Origin: an uncultured Roseateles sp. | GTDB taxonomy: Bacteria; Pseudomonadota; Gammaproteobacteria; Burkholderiales; Burkholderiaceae_C | Assembly: GCF_913777145.1 (NCBI RefSeq) | Contig: NZ_CAJYPS010000014.1 | Location: 399,357-463,356, forward strand | DNA length: 64,000 nucleotides | Reading direction: 5' to 3' | Shown: piece by piece, positions 1 to 9,753 of the stretch | How positions within the stretch are numbered: the stretch's first letter is position 1 | Layout of the letters: each line of letters starts with the position of its first letter | The notes under the pieces: model-generated | The model's input: only the letters and a program-made list of their open reading frames with translations | Database searches by the model: none | What the model was told of the DNA's origin: nothing | Position numbers and translations under genes: made by a program

Positions 1-491
1 AGCTCAGCGCCTTCCTGGCCGGCCCGGTGCCGGCGGCCGGCGTCGACGAGGTCTTCGTCTGCGGCCCCTTCGAGATGAACGACCAGGCCGAGGCGGCATT
101 GCGCGGTGCGGGCATTCCGGCCGAGCGCATCCACATCGAGCGCTTCGGCACGCCGCAGTCCCTCAGCGGCCAGCCGGCGCCGCACGAGCACAAGGCCGGC
201 GATGCGGCCGAGGCGCGGGTAACCGTCATCCGCGATGGCATGGCCCGCGAGATCGAGTTCCTCGCCACCGACCCCAGCCTGCTGGACGCCGCGGCCCGCG
301 AGGGCATGGACGTGCCCTTCTCCTGCAAGAGCGGGGTGTGCTCCACCTGCCGCTGCAAGCTGGTGGAGGGGCAGGTGCGTATGGACCGCAACTTCGCGCT
401 GGACAAGGACGAGGTCGCGGCCGGCTTCATCCTGAGCTGTCAGGCCCATCCGCTGACCGAGCGTGTGGTCATCAGTTTCGACGAGCGCTGA
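1..491 (+). CDS. paaE: Phenylacetyl-CoA 1,2-epoxidase reductase subunit PaaE, 3' end only
   Basis: The 5' part lies outside the window; the first complete codon is at position 3. The visible part is the end of an FAD/NAD-binding reductase domain (VCGPFEMN motif) followed by a plant-type [2Fe-2S] ferredoxin domain. The cluster ligands are visible: CKSGVCSTC, which is C-X4-C-X2-C, and a fourth Cys in ILSCQAHP. In this family the protein passes electrons from NADPH to the PaaABC(D) diiron oxygenase, which epoxidises phenylacetyl-CoA. Family assignment rests on the ferredoxin domain and on paaR and paaZ downstream. A benzoyl-CoA-type reductase is the main alternative, but the paa context makes that unlikely. 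Confidence 0.9.
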   Translation, partial: LSAFLAGPVPAAGVDEVFVCGPFEMNDQAEAALRGAGIPAERIHIERFGTPQSLSGQPAPHEHKAGDAAEARVTVIRDGMAREIEFLATDPSLLDAAAREGMDVPFSCKSGVCSTCRCKLVEGQVRMDRNFALDKDEVAAGFILSCQAHPLTERVVISFDER

Positions 492-508
492 ACCATGAAG
501 CCCCTCGT

Positions 509-557
509 CCAAGGAATACCTTGGCCGGGACCGCTCTGCGGTCAGCGGCCGCAGAGC
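509..557. repeat. Two adjacent hairpins after paaE
   Basis: A 6-bp stem (ccaagg/ccttgg, 509-524) is followed by a 9-bp stem with a 7-nt loop (gctctgcgg/ccgcagagc, 533-557). No T-run follows, so this is not a standard intrinsic terminator. It may act as a 3'-end stabilising or attenuating structure between paaE and paaR. Confidence 0.5.
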
Positions 558-623
558 TTCGGCAGGCACAGGCCGTCCACTGGGCGCCCTGTGTCCGGCC
601 TCAGCCCCCAAGGGGACGGCGCT

Positions 624-646
624 GCTTGCGGCATCGAGCCGCAAGC
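624..646. repeat. 8-bp hairpin upstream of paaR
   Basis: A perfect inverted repeat, gcttgcgg/ccgcaagc with a 7-nt loop, lies 62 bp before the paaR start. It could be structure in the leader RNA or part of an intergenic repeat family. No T-run follows. Confidence 0.45.
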
Positions 647-708
647 ACATCGCCCATGCGGGCCGGCTTGGGAGCGGCCCGGCGCTCGTCCCGCTGTGGA
701 GTCTTGAG

Positions 709-1326
709 ATGGCCCGACCCCGTGCCCCCGGCTTCGAGGCGCAGCGCGAGGACATCCTCGCGGCGTCGGCCCGGTTGTTTGCCGAGCAGGGCTTCAGTGC
801 CACGTCCATGAACCAGGTCGCCGAGGCCTGTGGCGTGTCCAAGCCCACGCTCTACCACTACTTCAAGGACAAGCAGCAGCTGCTCGCGCAGATCTGCGAT
901 GCCCATGTGCACGGGCTGCTGGCGCTGGTGCGTGAGGTGCAGGCGCAAGCCCTGGCCCCCGAGCCCGAGCTGCGCGCGCTGATCGAGCGCTTCACGCAGG
1001 CCTATGCCGATGCGCAGGACCAGCACCGCGTGCTGACCAGCGAGATCCGCTTCCTGCCAGACGACGAGCGCGAGCGCCTGCTGGCCGTGGAGCGCGAGGT
1101 GGTGACGGCCTTTGCCGACACCCTGTGCCGGCTGCGCCCCGAGTTGCGCGAAGCCCGGCTTCACAAACCCCTGACCATGCTGCTGTTTGGCATGATCAAC
1201 TGGACCTTCACCTGGCTGAGGCCGGATGGCGAGCTGTCTCACGAGGCGCTCGCCAGCCTGGTCGGCCAGCTGTTCTTTGGTGGCCTGGGCGCGGTGCAGT
1301 TGCGCGAGCCAGCCCTCTCGACCTGA
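709..1326 (+). CDS. paaR: TetR-family transcriptional regulator, PaaR type
   Basis: 205 aa. The N-terminal TetR helix-turn-helix is clear (residues about 12-58), with the recognition-helix signature VSKPTLYHYFKDK. The rest is the variable helical ligand-binding domain. TetR-type PaaR proteins of betaproteobacteria repress phenylacetate genes and are released by phenylacetyl-CoA. This gene sits between paaE and paaZ in the same direction, which supports that role. The 217-bp gap upstream contains hairpins but no other credible gene. The start at ATG 709 is the first ATG before the HTH. The exact effector is inferred. Confidence 0.8.
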   Translation: MARPRAPGFEAQREDILAASARLFAEQGFSATSMNQVAEACGVSKPTLYHYFKDKQQLLAQICDAHVHGLLALVREVQAQALAPEPELRALIERFTQAYADAQDQHRVLTSEIRFLPDDERERLLAVEREVVTAFADTLCRLRPELREARLHKPLTMLLFGMINWTFTWLRPDGELSHEALASLVGQLFFGGLGAVQLREPALST

Positions 1327-1351
1327 CAACCACCACGAGGAGACAAGCCCC

Positions 1352-2500
1352 ATGAAAGCATTCAGGCAACTGGCGATCGCAGGCGCGGCGCTGCTGGCCC
1401 TGGCCACGGCCCAGGCCGACATCAACGTCGGCGTGACCGTGTCGGCCACCGGTCCGGCCGCGTCGCTGGGCATCCCGGAGAAGAACACGGTGGCGCTGAT
1501 GCCCACCACCATTGCGGGCCAGAAGGTCAACTACATCGTGCTGGACGACGCGTCCGACACCACGACCGCGGTGGCCAACACGCGCAAGTTCATCACCGAG
1601 CACAAGGTGGACCTGGTGATCGGCTCCACGGTCACGCCCAACTCGCTGGCCATGATCGACGCGGTGGCCGAGTCCGGCACGCCGATGATTTCGATGGCCG
1701 CGTCGGCGCGCATCGTCGAGCCCGTGGACGCGAAGAAGCGCTGGGTCTTCAAGACGCCGCAGAACGACATCATGATGACGCTGGCCATCGTCACACACAT
1801 GGTGGACAGCGGCGTGAAGAAGGCCGCCTTCATCGGCTTTGCCGACGCCTACGGCGAGGGCTGGTGGGGCGAGTTCAGCAAGCTGGCCCAGCTCAAGGGC
1901 CTGCAGATCGTCGCGAACGAGCGCTACAACCGCACCGACACCTCGGTCACCGGCCAGGTGCTCAAGATCGCGGCGGCCCGGCCGGACGCGGTGCTGATCG
2001 CCGGCTCCGGCACGCCCGCTGCGCTGCCGCAGAAGGCGCTGAAAGAACGCGGCTACACCGGCAAGATCTACCAGACCCATGGCGTGGCCAACAACGACTT
2101 CCTGCGCGTGGGCGGCAAGGACGTGGAAGGCACGCTGCTGCCCGCCGGCCCGGTGCTGGTGGCGGCCCAGCTGCCGGCCGATCACCCGGTGAAGAAGAGC
2201 GCGCTGGACTACATCTCAAAGTATGAGGCCGCCAACGGCAAGGGCAGCGTGTCCACCTTCGGCGGTCATGCCTGGGATGCCGGCCTGCTGCTGGCCGCCG
2301 CCGCGCCCGAGGCGCTGAAGAAGGCCCAGCCCGGCACGCCGGCCTTCCGTGCCGCGTTGCGCGACGCGATAGAGAGCGCCAAGAACGTGGCCGGCGCTCA
2401 TGGCGTGTTCAACATGTCGCCGCAGGACCACCTGGGCCTGGACCAGCGCGCCCGCGTGATGGTCGAGATCAAGAACGGCGCCTGGGTGCTGATCAAGTAA
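1352..2500 (+). CDS. Branched-chain amino acid-type ABC transporter substrate-binding protein
   Basis: 382 aa, Peripla_BP_6/LivK type. The N-terminus is a Sec signal peptide (hydrophobic residues about 8-20, probable cleavage after TAQA). It is followed by INVGVTVSATGPAASLG, the usual first strand and binding loop of this family. ATG 1352 has the RBS gaggag about 10 nt upstream and lies 25 bp after paaR. It is the only transporter component in the paa segment seen here, as no permease or ATPase genes adjoin it. Within a paa cluster it may bind phenylacetate or a related aromatic acid. The substrate is not shown by the sequence. Confidence 0.85.
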   Translation: MKAFRQLAIAGAALLALATAQADINVGVTVSATGPAASLGIPEKNTVALMPTTIAGQKVNYIVLDDASDTTTAVANTRKFITEHKVDLVIGSTVTPNSLAMIDAVAESGTPMISMAASARIVEPVDAKKRWVFKTPQNDIMMTLAIVTHMVDSGVKKAAFIGFADAYGEGWWGEFSKLAQLKGLQIVANERYNRTDTSVTGQVLKIAAARPDAVLIAGSGTPAALPQKALKERGYTGKIYQTHGVANNDFLRVGGKDVEGTLLPAGPVLVAAQLPADHPVKKSALDYISKYEAANGKGSVSTFGGHAWDAGLLLAAAAPEALKKAQPGTPAFRAALRDAIESAKNVAGAHGVFNMSPQDHLGLDQRARVMVEIKNGAWVLIK

Positions 2501-2537
2501 GGCGCTGCGGCGGCCTCGGGCCGCGGAGCTCCGGACG

Positions 2538-2562
2538 CGGCCCTTCGGGGCCGGTTTTTTTC
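2538..2562 (+). terminator. Rho-independent terminator
   Basis: The stem cggccc/gggccg with a TTCG tetraloop (2538-2553) is followed by a run of seven T (2555-2561). It lies between the binding-protein gene and paaZ, so paaZ is probably attenuated or has its own promoter. Confidence 0.85.
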
Positions 2563-2599
2563 GAACGGCCCGCCATGCGCGCGGCCTGGGGGATTTGAC

Positions 2600-4645
<2,046 letters not shown>

Positions 4646-4805
4646 GCCAGGCGCGGCGCCGGCTCGTGACGAGTCGGCGTCGCCCCTGCGAGCGGCCCTG
4701 CGCCGCCAGCAGCTGGATAAGGCTGGCGCTGGCTACAGATGGGGTGGTGAGCGCCCGTCACGCAGGCTTGCGCTTGCAACGCCGCGCGGGCGCTGCGTTC
4801 GTCGC

Positions 4806-5555
4806 TCAGTTGGCGCGGCTGGCGTCGCCGCCGGTCGAGGCCTTGGCCTGCGCGTCCTTCAGGTTGGCGCGGCGCGCGCCGGTGAAGCGCTTGGCCCAGT
4901 AGGCGTCGCGCATGTCTTCCACGCGCACGGCGCTGCCGGTACGGGGGGCGTGGATGAACTTGCCTTCGCCCACATAGATGCCCACGTGGCTGAAGGTCGC
5001 GCGCATGGTGTTGAAGAACACCAAGTCGCCGGGCTTGAGGTCTTCCTTGCGGATGGACAGCAGGCTGGAGTCGCGCGCTTGCTCGTCGGCGCGGCGCGGC
5101 AGCACCATGCCCACGCTCATCTCGAAGATGTGGCGCGTGAAGCCGCTGCAGTCGAAACCGTTCTCCACCGAGTTGCCGCCGCGCACATAGCGCACGCCCA
5201 GGAAGTTCATCGCGGACATCACCAGGTCCGACGCCGCGTCGCGCACGCTGGTCAGCAGGCGACCCGGGGCGCTGCTCTCGGCCGCGTTCAGCAGGCCGCG
5301 CTCGCTCAGGAAGCGGCTGACCGGATCCTGCTTGTCGGTGGCCGCCGGGGCGGCATTCGCGGGTTTGGTGGCCTTCTCCGCGGAGGTCGCGACCGTACCC
5401 TGCTGCTGCAGGCTCTGGCCGTAGGCGCCCATCATGGTGCCGGCCGGCGGCGTGCTGGCGGCGGGCGTGGCGGTCTGGGCCTGCGCGTGGCAAGCCAGGA
5501 CCACCAAGCAGGCGGCCGACAGGCGGGCTAGGGATGCAACGGGAACCAGGGACAT
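4806..5555 (-). CDS. Exported NlpC/P60 (C40) peptidoglycan hydrolase
   Basis: 249 aa. The signal peptide is at residues 1 to about 27 (hydrophobic LAACLVVLACHAQAQ region). A low-complexity linker follows to about residue 110, then an NlpC/P60 domain. The catalytic residues are visible: Cys in NGFDCSGF, His in SHVGIYVG and the third polar residue His in KFIHAPR. The family cleaves peptide stems of peptidoglycan in the periplasm. It is transcribed divergently from the propionyl-CoA synthetase gene. The 160 bp between its end and paaZ hold no gene. Confidence 0.88.
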   Translation of the reverse strand: MSLVPVASLARLSAACLVVLACHAQAQTATPAASTPPAGTMMGAYGQSLQQQGTVATSAEKATKPANAAPAATDKQDPVSRFLSERGLLNAAESSAPGRLLTSVRDAASDLVMSAMNFLGVRYVRGGNSVENGFDCSGFTRHIFEMSVGMVLPRRADEQARDSSLLSIRKEDLKPGDLVFFNTMRATFSHVGIYVGEGKFIHAPRTGSAVRVEDMRDAYWAKRFTGARRANLKDAQAKASTGGDASRAN

Positions 5556-5671
5556 TAAGCGATCGGTATCCGGTGCGGGCCACGGGGGCCGCGGTAGCAG
5601 AGGTCAGGCGGGGCGCAGGGTAGGGGGGTACCCCGGCTGGGTCAACCAGAAATCGGGTAAAGGCCGCCATT

Positions 5672-5719
5672 TTGCGGGCAAACCCGGGGTTTAGCCAGTG
5701 CGAATTGCGGGAAAACCCG
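5672..5719. promoter_or_regulatory. Paired 15-bp operator-like repeats upstream of the CoA ligase gene
   Basis: The 15-mers TTGCGGGCAAACCCG (5672-5686) and TTGCGGGAAAACCCG (5705-5719) differ at one position. Each contains the palindrome CGGG-N4-CCCG. Their starts are 33 bp apart, about three helical turns, which fits two regulator dimers on one face of DNA. They lie in the divergent intergenic region, 66 bp before the ligase start and 117 bp before the NlpC/P60 start. The cognate regulator is unknown. Confidence 0.5.
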
Positions 5720-5784
5720 AAATCTTCCGTTTTCGCTGATCCAGGTCAGACTTGCGTCAGTGGTCGGCGCCCACACTGGCCCGC

Positions 5785-7689
5785 ATGAACACCTACGCCG
5801 ACTTTCACCGCCGATCCCTTCAAGATCGCGACGCGTTCTGGGCTGAACAGGCCAAGCGCATAGCTTGGCAGACGCCACCGCAGCAGATCTGCGATGTCAG
5901 CCGGCCGCCGTTCGCAAAATGGTTTGTCGGGGGTAAAACCAATCTGTGCCACAACGCGGTGGATCGCCACGCGGCCACGCGGCCGGATGACCGCGCGCTG
6001 ATCTGGGTGTCCACCGAGGTGGGCCAGGAGGTGGTCTACAGCTTCGCGCAGTTGCAGGCCGAGGTGGAGACCATGGCCGCCATCCTGCAGGCCCAGGGCG
6101 TGGGGCAGGGCGACCGCGTGCTGATCTACATGCCCATGATCCCGGAGGCCGCGTTCGCGATGCTGGCCTGCGCGCGCCTGGGGGCCATCCATTCGGTGGT
6201 GTTCGGCGGTTTCGCGTCGGTCAGCCTGGCCAGCCGCATCGACGACGCGGCGCCCAAGCTCATCGTCAGCGCCGACGCCGGCAGCCGTGGCGGCAAGGTC
6301 GTGCCCTACAAGCCGCTGCTGGACGAGGCGATTCAACTGGCCTCGCACCAGCCGGCCCGTGTGCTGATGGTGGACCGCGGCCTGGCGGCGTTCACGCCGG
6401 TGGCCGGCCGCGACCTGGACTACGCGGCGCTGCGCCGACAGCACCACGGCGAGACCGTGCCCTGCGTCTGGCTGGAGTCCAACGAGATCAGCTACACGCT
6501 CTACACCAGCGGCACGACCGGCAAGCCCAAGGGGGTGCAGCGCGACGTGGGCGGCTATGCGGTGGCGCTGGCCACCAGCATGGACTACATCTTCGGCGGC
6601 AAGCCCGGCGAGACCTATTTCTCCACCAGCGACATCGGCTGGGTGGTGGGCCACAGCTACATCATCTACGGCCCGCTGCTGCATGGCATGGCCACGCTGA
6701 TGTACGAGGGCCTGCCGGTGAACCCGGATGCGGCCATCTGGTGGCGCCTGGTGGAGCAGTACCGGGTCACCGTGATGTTCAGCGCGCCCACCGCGGTGCG
6801 GGTGCTCAAGAAGCACGACCCGGCCCTGCTCAAGCGCCACGACCTGTCGTCCCTGCGGGCGTTGTTCCTGGCCGGCGAGCCGCTGGACGAGCCCACCGGC
6901 CGCTGGATCGCCGAGGCCCTGGGCGTGCCCATCGTGGACAACTACTGGCAGACCGAGACCGGCTGGCCGCTGCTGACCGTGGCCAACCACATCCCCGGCG
7001 TGGCGCCGGTGCCCACGCGCTTCGGCTCGCCCGGCGTGCCCATGTACGGCTACGACGTGAAGCTGCTGGACGAGCAGACCGGCGAGGCGCTGAGCCAACC
7101 CAACCAGAAGGGTGTGCTGGTCATCGAGCACCCGCTGCCGCCGGGCTGCCTGCAGACCGTGTGGGGAGACGACGAGCGCTTCGTGCGCACCTACTGGAGC
7201 AGCGTGCCCGGGCGGCAGGTCTATTCCACCTTCGACTGGGGCCTGCGCGACGAGGACGGCTACACCTTCATCCTCGGCCGTACCGACGACGTCATCAATG
7301 TGGCCGGCCATCGCCTGGGCACGCGCGAGATCGAGGAGAGCATCTCCAGCCACGCGGCCATCGCCGAGGTGGCGGTGGTGGGCGTGGCCGACCAGCTCAA
7401 GGGCCAGGTCGCGATCGCGTTCGCGGTGCTGCGCGACCCCGCCCAGGCCGCCACGCCGGAGCTGGCGCTGGCGCTGGAGGGCCAGGTGATGAAGCAGGTG
7501 GACGGCCAGCTCGGCGCGGTCGCGCGGCCGGCCCGGGTGTTCTTCGTGAACGTGCTGCCCAAGACCCGCTCCGGCAAGCTGCTGCGCCGTGCGCTGCAGG
7601 CCGTGGCCGAGGGTCGTGACCCGGGCGACCTGACCACGCTGGATGACCCGGGCGCACTGGCCCAGGTCAAGGCGCTGCTGGCGCGCTGA
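5785..7689 (+). CDS. prpE: Propionyl-CoA synthetase (acetyl-CoA synthetase family)
   Basis: 634 aa. It is an ANL-superfamily acyl-CoA synthetase. The adenylate-binding loop is YTSGTTGKPKG and the hinge/adenylation motif is DNYWQTETGWP. The C-terminal catalytic Lys598 sits in RSGKLLRR and is the usual site of regulatory acetylation. The N-terminal pattern (YADFHRRSLQDRDAFW) and length match PrpE rather than Acs. It activates propionate, and perhaps acetate, to the CoA ester through an acyl-AMP. The start at ATG 5785 places the family N-terminus correctly; upstream in-frame codons are unlikely starts. It follows the paired operator-like repeats. Confidence 0.88.
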   Translation: MNTYADFHRRSLQDRDAFWAEQAKRIAWQTPPQQICDVSRPPFAKWFVGGKTNLCHNAVDRHAATRPDDRALIWVSTEVGQEVVYSFAQLQAEVETMAAILQAQGVGQGDRVLIYMPMIPEAAFAMLACARLGAIHSVVFGGFASVSLASRIDDAAPKLIVSADAGSRGGKVVPYKPLLDEAIQLASHQPARVLMVDRGLAAFTPVAGRDLDYAALRRQHHGETVPCVWLESNEISYTLYTSGTTGKPKGVQRDVGGYAVALATSMDYIFGGKPGETYFSTSDIGWVVGHSYIIYGPLLHGMATLMYEGLPVNPDAAIWWRLVEQYRVTVMFSAPTAVRVLKKHDPALLKRHDLSSLRALFLAGEPLDEPTGRWIAEALGVPIVDNYWQTETGWPLLTVANHIPGVAPVPTRFGSPGVPMYGYDVKLLDEQTGEALSQPNQKGVLVIEHPLPPGCLQTVWGDDERFVRTYWSSVPGRQVYSTFDWGLRDEDGYTFILGRTDDVINVAGHRLGTREIEESISSHAAIAEVAVVGVADQLKGQVAIAFAVLRDPAQAATPELALALEGQVMKQVDGQLGAVARPARVFFVNVLPKTRSGKLLRRALQAVAEGRDPGDLTTLDDPGALAQVKALLAR

Positions 7690-7748
7690 ATCCACGGCGC
7701 CGAGGGCGGCGCCCATCGCGGCGACGGCGGCGCTATGCTGGCCGCGCC

Positions 7749-8555
7749 ATGCTGAGCTATCTCGCTGCGCCACCCCATGCCGCCCTGCGCGGCGTGGTGC
7801 TGCGTTTCTCGCAGCGACGCTGCCGTGACGCGCATCGCCAGGTGCCGGCCTTCGGCCTGCCGGCGCGCACCGACCAGTTCATCGAGTTCTACCTGGGCGA
7901 GCCGGTGCAGGTGGCGCAGGGTGGCGGGGCGCCGTTGCCGGCGCCCGAGATCGTGCTGGTCGCGCCGCACACGCGGCCCGGCAAGCGGCTGCAGATGCAG
8001 GGCGACATCGACACCTTCACGGTGCATTTCCAGCCCACCGGCCTGCACCGCCTGTTCGGCCTGCCACTGCAGGGCCTGACCGACCAGGGCCTGTCGGCGG
8101 TCGAGGTGCTGGACCGGCAGGTGCTGGCCCTGCGTGACGCGCTGGCCGCGGCGCCTGATTTCGCCGGTCGCGTGGCCGGCGCCCAGGCCTGGCTGGCGCA
8201 GCGCCTGCTGAGCGCCCGTGCGGCCGATGGTCTGGATCTGGCCGCGCTGCGCCTTGCTGCGGACACCTCGCTGCCGCAGCGGACCCTGGCTCAGCTCGCC
8301 AACTGCAGCGAACGCCACCTGCACCGCCGCCTGGTCGAGCGCAGCGGCGTGGCGCCCAAGCTGTTCGCGCGGCTGCTGCGCTTCCAGGGCCTGCTGGCCG
8401 CCCAGCGGCGGGCGCCGACCGAGTCGCTGACCGTGCTGGCGCTGCAGGCCGGCTATTTCGACCAGGCCCACTGCATACGCGACTGCCGCGAGTTCACCGG
8501 CCAGGCGCCGCGCGCCTTTCTGGCTGCCTGGCCCGACCTGGGCGCGCCGAGCTGA
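7749..8555 (+). CDS. AraC-family transcriptional regulator
   Basis: 268 aa. The C-terminal AraC/XylS double helix-turn-helix covers about residues 165-265, with the second-motif signature LALQAGYFDQAHCIRDCREFTG. The N-terminal part is a cupin-like sensing domain of the kind found with this AraC group. The gene starts 59 bp after prpE and could be cotranscribed. The next gene downstream (NTF2-like) is the likeliest target, because a tandem repeat suited to AraC binding lies between them. The ligand is unknown. Confidence 0.85.
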   Translation: MLSYLAAPPHAALRGVVLRFSQRRCRDAHRQVPAFGLPARTDQFIEFYLGEPVQVAQGGGAPLPAPEIVLVAPHTRPGKRLQMQGDIDTFTVHFQPTGLHRLFGLPLQGLTDQGLSAVEVLDRQVLALRDALAAAPDFAGRVAGAQAWLAQRLLSARAADGLDLAALRLAADTSLPQRTLAQLANCSERHLHRRLVERSGVAPKLFARLLRFQGLLAAQRRAPTESLTVLALQAGYFDQAHCIRDCREFTGQAPRAFLAAWPDLGAPS

Positions 8556-8580
8556 GGCTGCTGCGCGCGGCCGACGCGAT

Positions 8581-8598
8581 GTCCGATTCGTCCAATGC
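8581..8598. promoter_or_regulatory. Tandem 9-bp direct repeat, possible AraC site
   Basis: GTCCGATTC is followed immediately by GTCCAATGC. Tandem direct repeats are the usual AraC-family operator form. It sits just after the AraC gene and 54 bp before the NTF2-like gene. Confidence 0.35.
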
Positions 8599-8652
8599 GG
8601 CGCCGGGCGGCCAGCCTAGAGTGGGCTCACCTCAAGCCTTGCCCCGACCGCC

Positions 8653-9168
8653 ATGCCCGCTGCCACCCGTCGACGGCTGCTGCGCACCGCCGCGCTCAGC
8701 CCCTGTCTTGCGTTGAATGGAGTGCCCCTCATGAGCCTTGCCGCCCCAGAACTGGAACCCGCCGTGGCCGAGTTGCTGCAGACCATGGAGGACACCTGGA
8801 ACGCCTCCGACATGGACGCGATGTTCGCAGTGGCCACGCCCGACATCCACTGGGTCAACGTGGTGGGCATGCACTGGCAGGGCCTGGCGGCGGTGAAGCA
8901 GGCCCATGTGGTGTTCTTCGATCTGATGTTCCGCGGCGTGCCGCTGCGGCGCGAGGCGGTCGAGCATGTGAAGCCGCTGCCGGGCGGTCTGCGCCTCATC
9001 GTCGTGCGCTGGCGGCTGGGCGCGTTCCGCACGCCGTCGGGAGACCTGCGCCCGGAGGGGCAGCAGCGCATGTCCATCCTGGCCTTGCCAGGGCCGCGCG
9101 GGCTGCTGATCAGCCATGTGGCCAACATCGATGTGGACGCACGCGCCGCGGCGCACAACCCGGTCTGA
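8653..9168 (+). CDS. SgcJ/EcaC-type NTF2-like protein, probably exported
   Basis: 171 aa. The body (from about residue 30) is an NTF2/SnoaL-like fold of the SgcJ/EcaC group (TIGR02246), with the patterns WNASDMDAMFAVATPDIHWVN and ISHVANIDVD. The N-terminus (RRRLLRTAALSPCLAL) resembles a twin-arginine or Sec signal. An internal ATG at 8731 (MSLAAPELE) would give a cytoplasmic form, so the start is uncertain. Members bind small hydrophobic ligands or have minor enzymatic roles; the function here is not known. It is probably controlled by the AraC regulator just upstream. Confidence 0.75.
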   Translation: MPAATRRRLLRTAALSPCLALNGVPLMSLAAPELEPAVAELLQTMEDTWNASDMDAMFAVATPDIHWVNVVGMHWQGLAAVKQAHVVFFDLMFRGVPLRREAVEHVKPLPGGLRLIVVRWRLGAFRTPSGDLRPEGQQRMSILALPGPRGLLISHVANIDVDARAAAHNPV

Positions 9169-9192
9169 GCCGGGTGGGTTCTCGGCCAGGCC

Positions 9193-9684
9193 TCAGCCGC
9201 AGCTGCCGGTGCCGCAGCTGTGCGTGGCCGCCTCGCGGGCTCGCACCTCGTCCGGCGCGGGCTTGCTGCGCTCGCCGGTGGCCGGGTCGTAGCCCAGCTG
9301 TTCCATCGTGAACACCAGTGCCGCGTCCATGCTCTCCGCATGGCCGGGGAACCAGGCCGCCAGCTCGTGCCGGACTATGCCCATGGGCTCGCGGTCGTTC
9401 AGCTCGGTGGCGTAGCGCACCACCTCCCGCATCACGTTCAGCACCATGGCGTGCTGGCTGGCGTGGCAGTTCTGCTCGTCGAAGCCATTGGCCGCCATCC
9501 AGGCCTCTTCCATCGCGAAATGGGCCTCGGTGTGGGTCAGCAGCTCCTGGAAGGCCGGCAGGGCATCCTGGCCCTGGTCCAGCGTGTCGCCCAGGCGGTT
9601 CAGCAGTTCGACGAACTCTTCGTGTGTCTGATCTAGCTGGGGCTGTTTGAGAACGAGAGCGTCGGTCCAGGCAAGGGTGGTCAT
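9193..9684 (-). CDS. Bacteriohemerythrin
   Basis: 163 aa, one hemerythrin domain. The diiron ligand pattern is visible: His21 (DQTHEEF), His55 and Glu59 (HTEAHFAMEE), His74/His78 (CHASQH), and a late His/Asp pair in WFPGHAESMD. The start was set at ATG 9684 because MTTLAWTDALVL is the usual N-terminus. The tail ends in HSCGTGSCG, a two-Cys motif outside the usual domain that could bind metal or form a disulfide. Bacteriohemerythrins bind O2 or NO in the cytoplasm. No NsrR-like site was seen upstream. Confidence 0.88.
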   Translation of the reverse strand: MTTLAWTDALVLKQPQLDQTHEEFVELLNRLGDTLDQGQDALPAFQELLTHTEAHFAMEEAWMAANGFDEQNCHASQHAMVLNVMREVVRYATELNDREPMGIVRHELAAWFPGHAESMDAALVFTMEQLGYDPATGERSKPAPDEVRAREAATHSCGTGSCG

Positions 9685-9753
9685 GGGGTTATCGTAGCCA
9701 AACGTCGCCGTTGCCGCGTTGATGAAGCACAAAGGCGGATGTGGCCCAGGGGT

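Noticed and set aside
495..707. Short open frame between paaE and paaR
   Set aside because: It covers three hairpins, has Pro/Gly/Arg-rich composition, has no RBS and matches no family. The region is better read as non-coding.
4646..4805. Possible gene between paaZ and the NlpC/P60 gene
   Set aside because: No frame with a start, RBS and plausible composition was found in the 160 bp. No terminator was recognised either.
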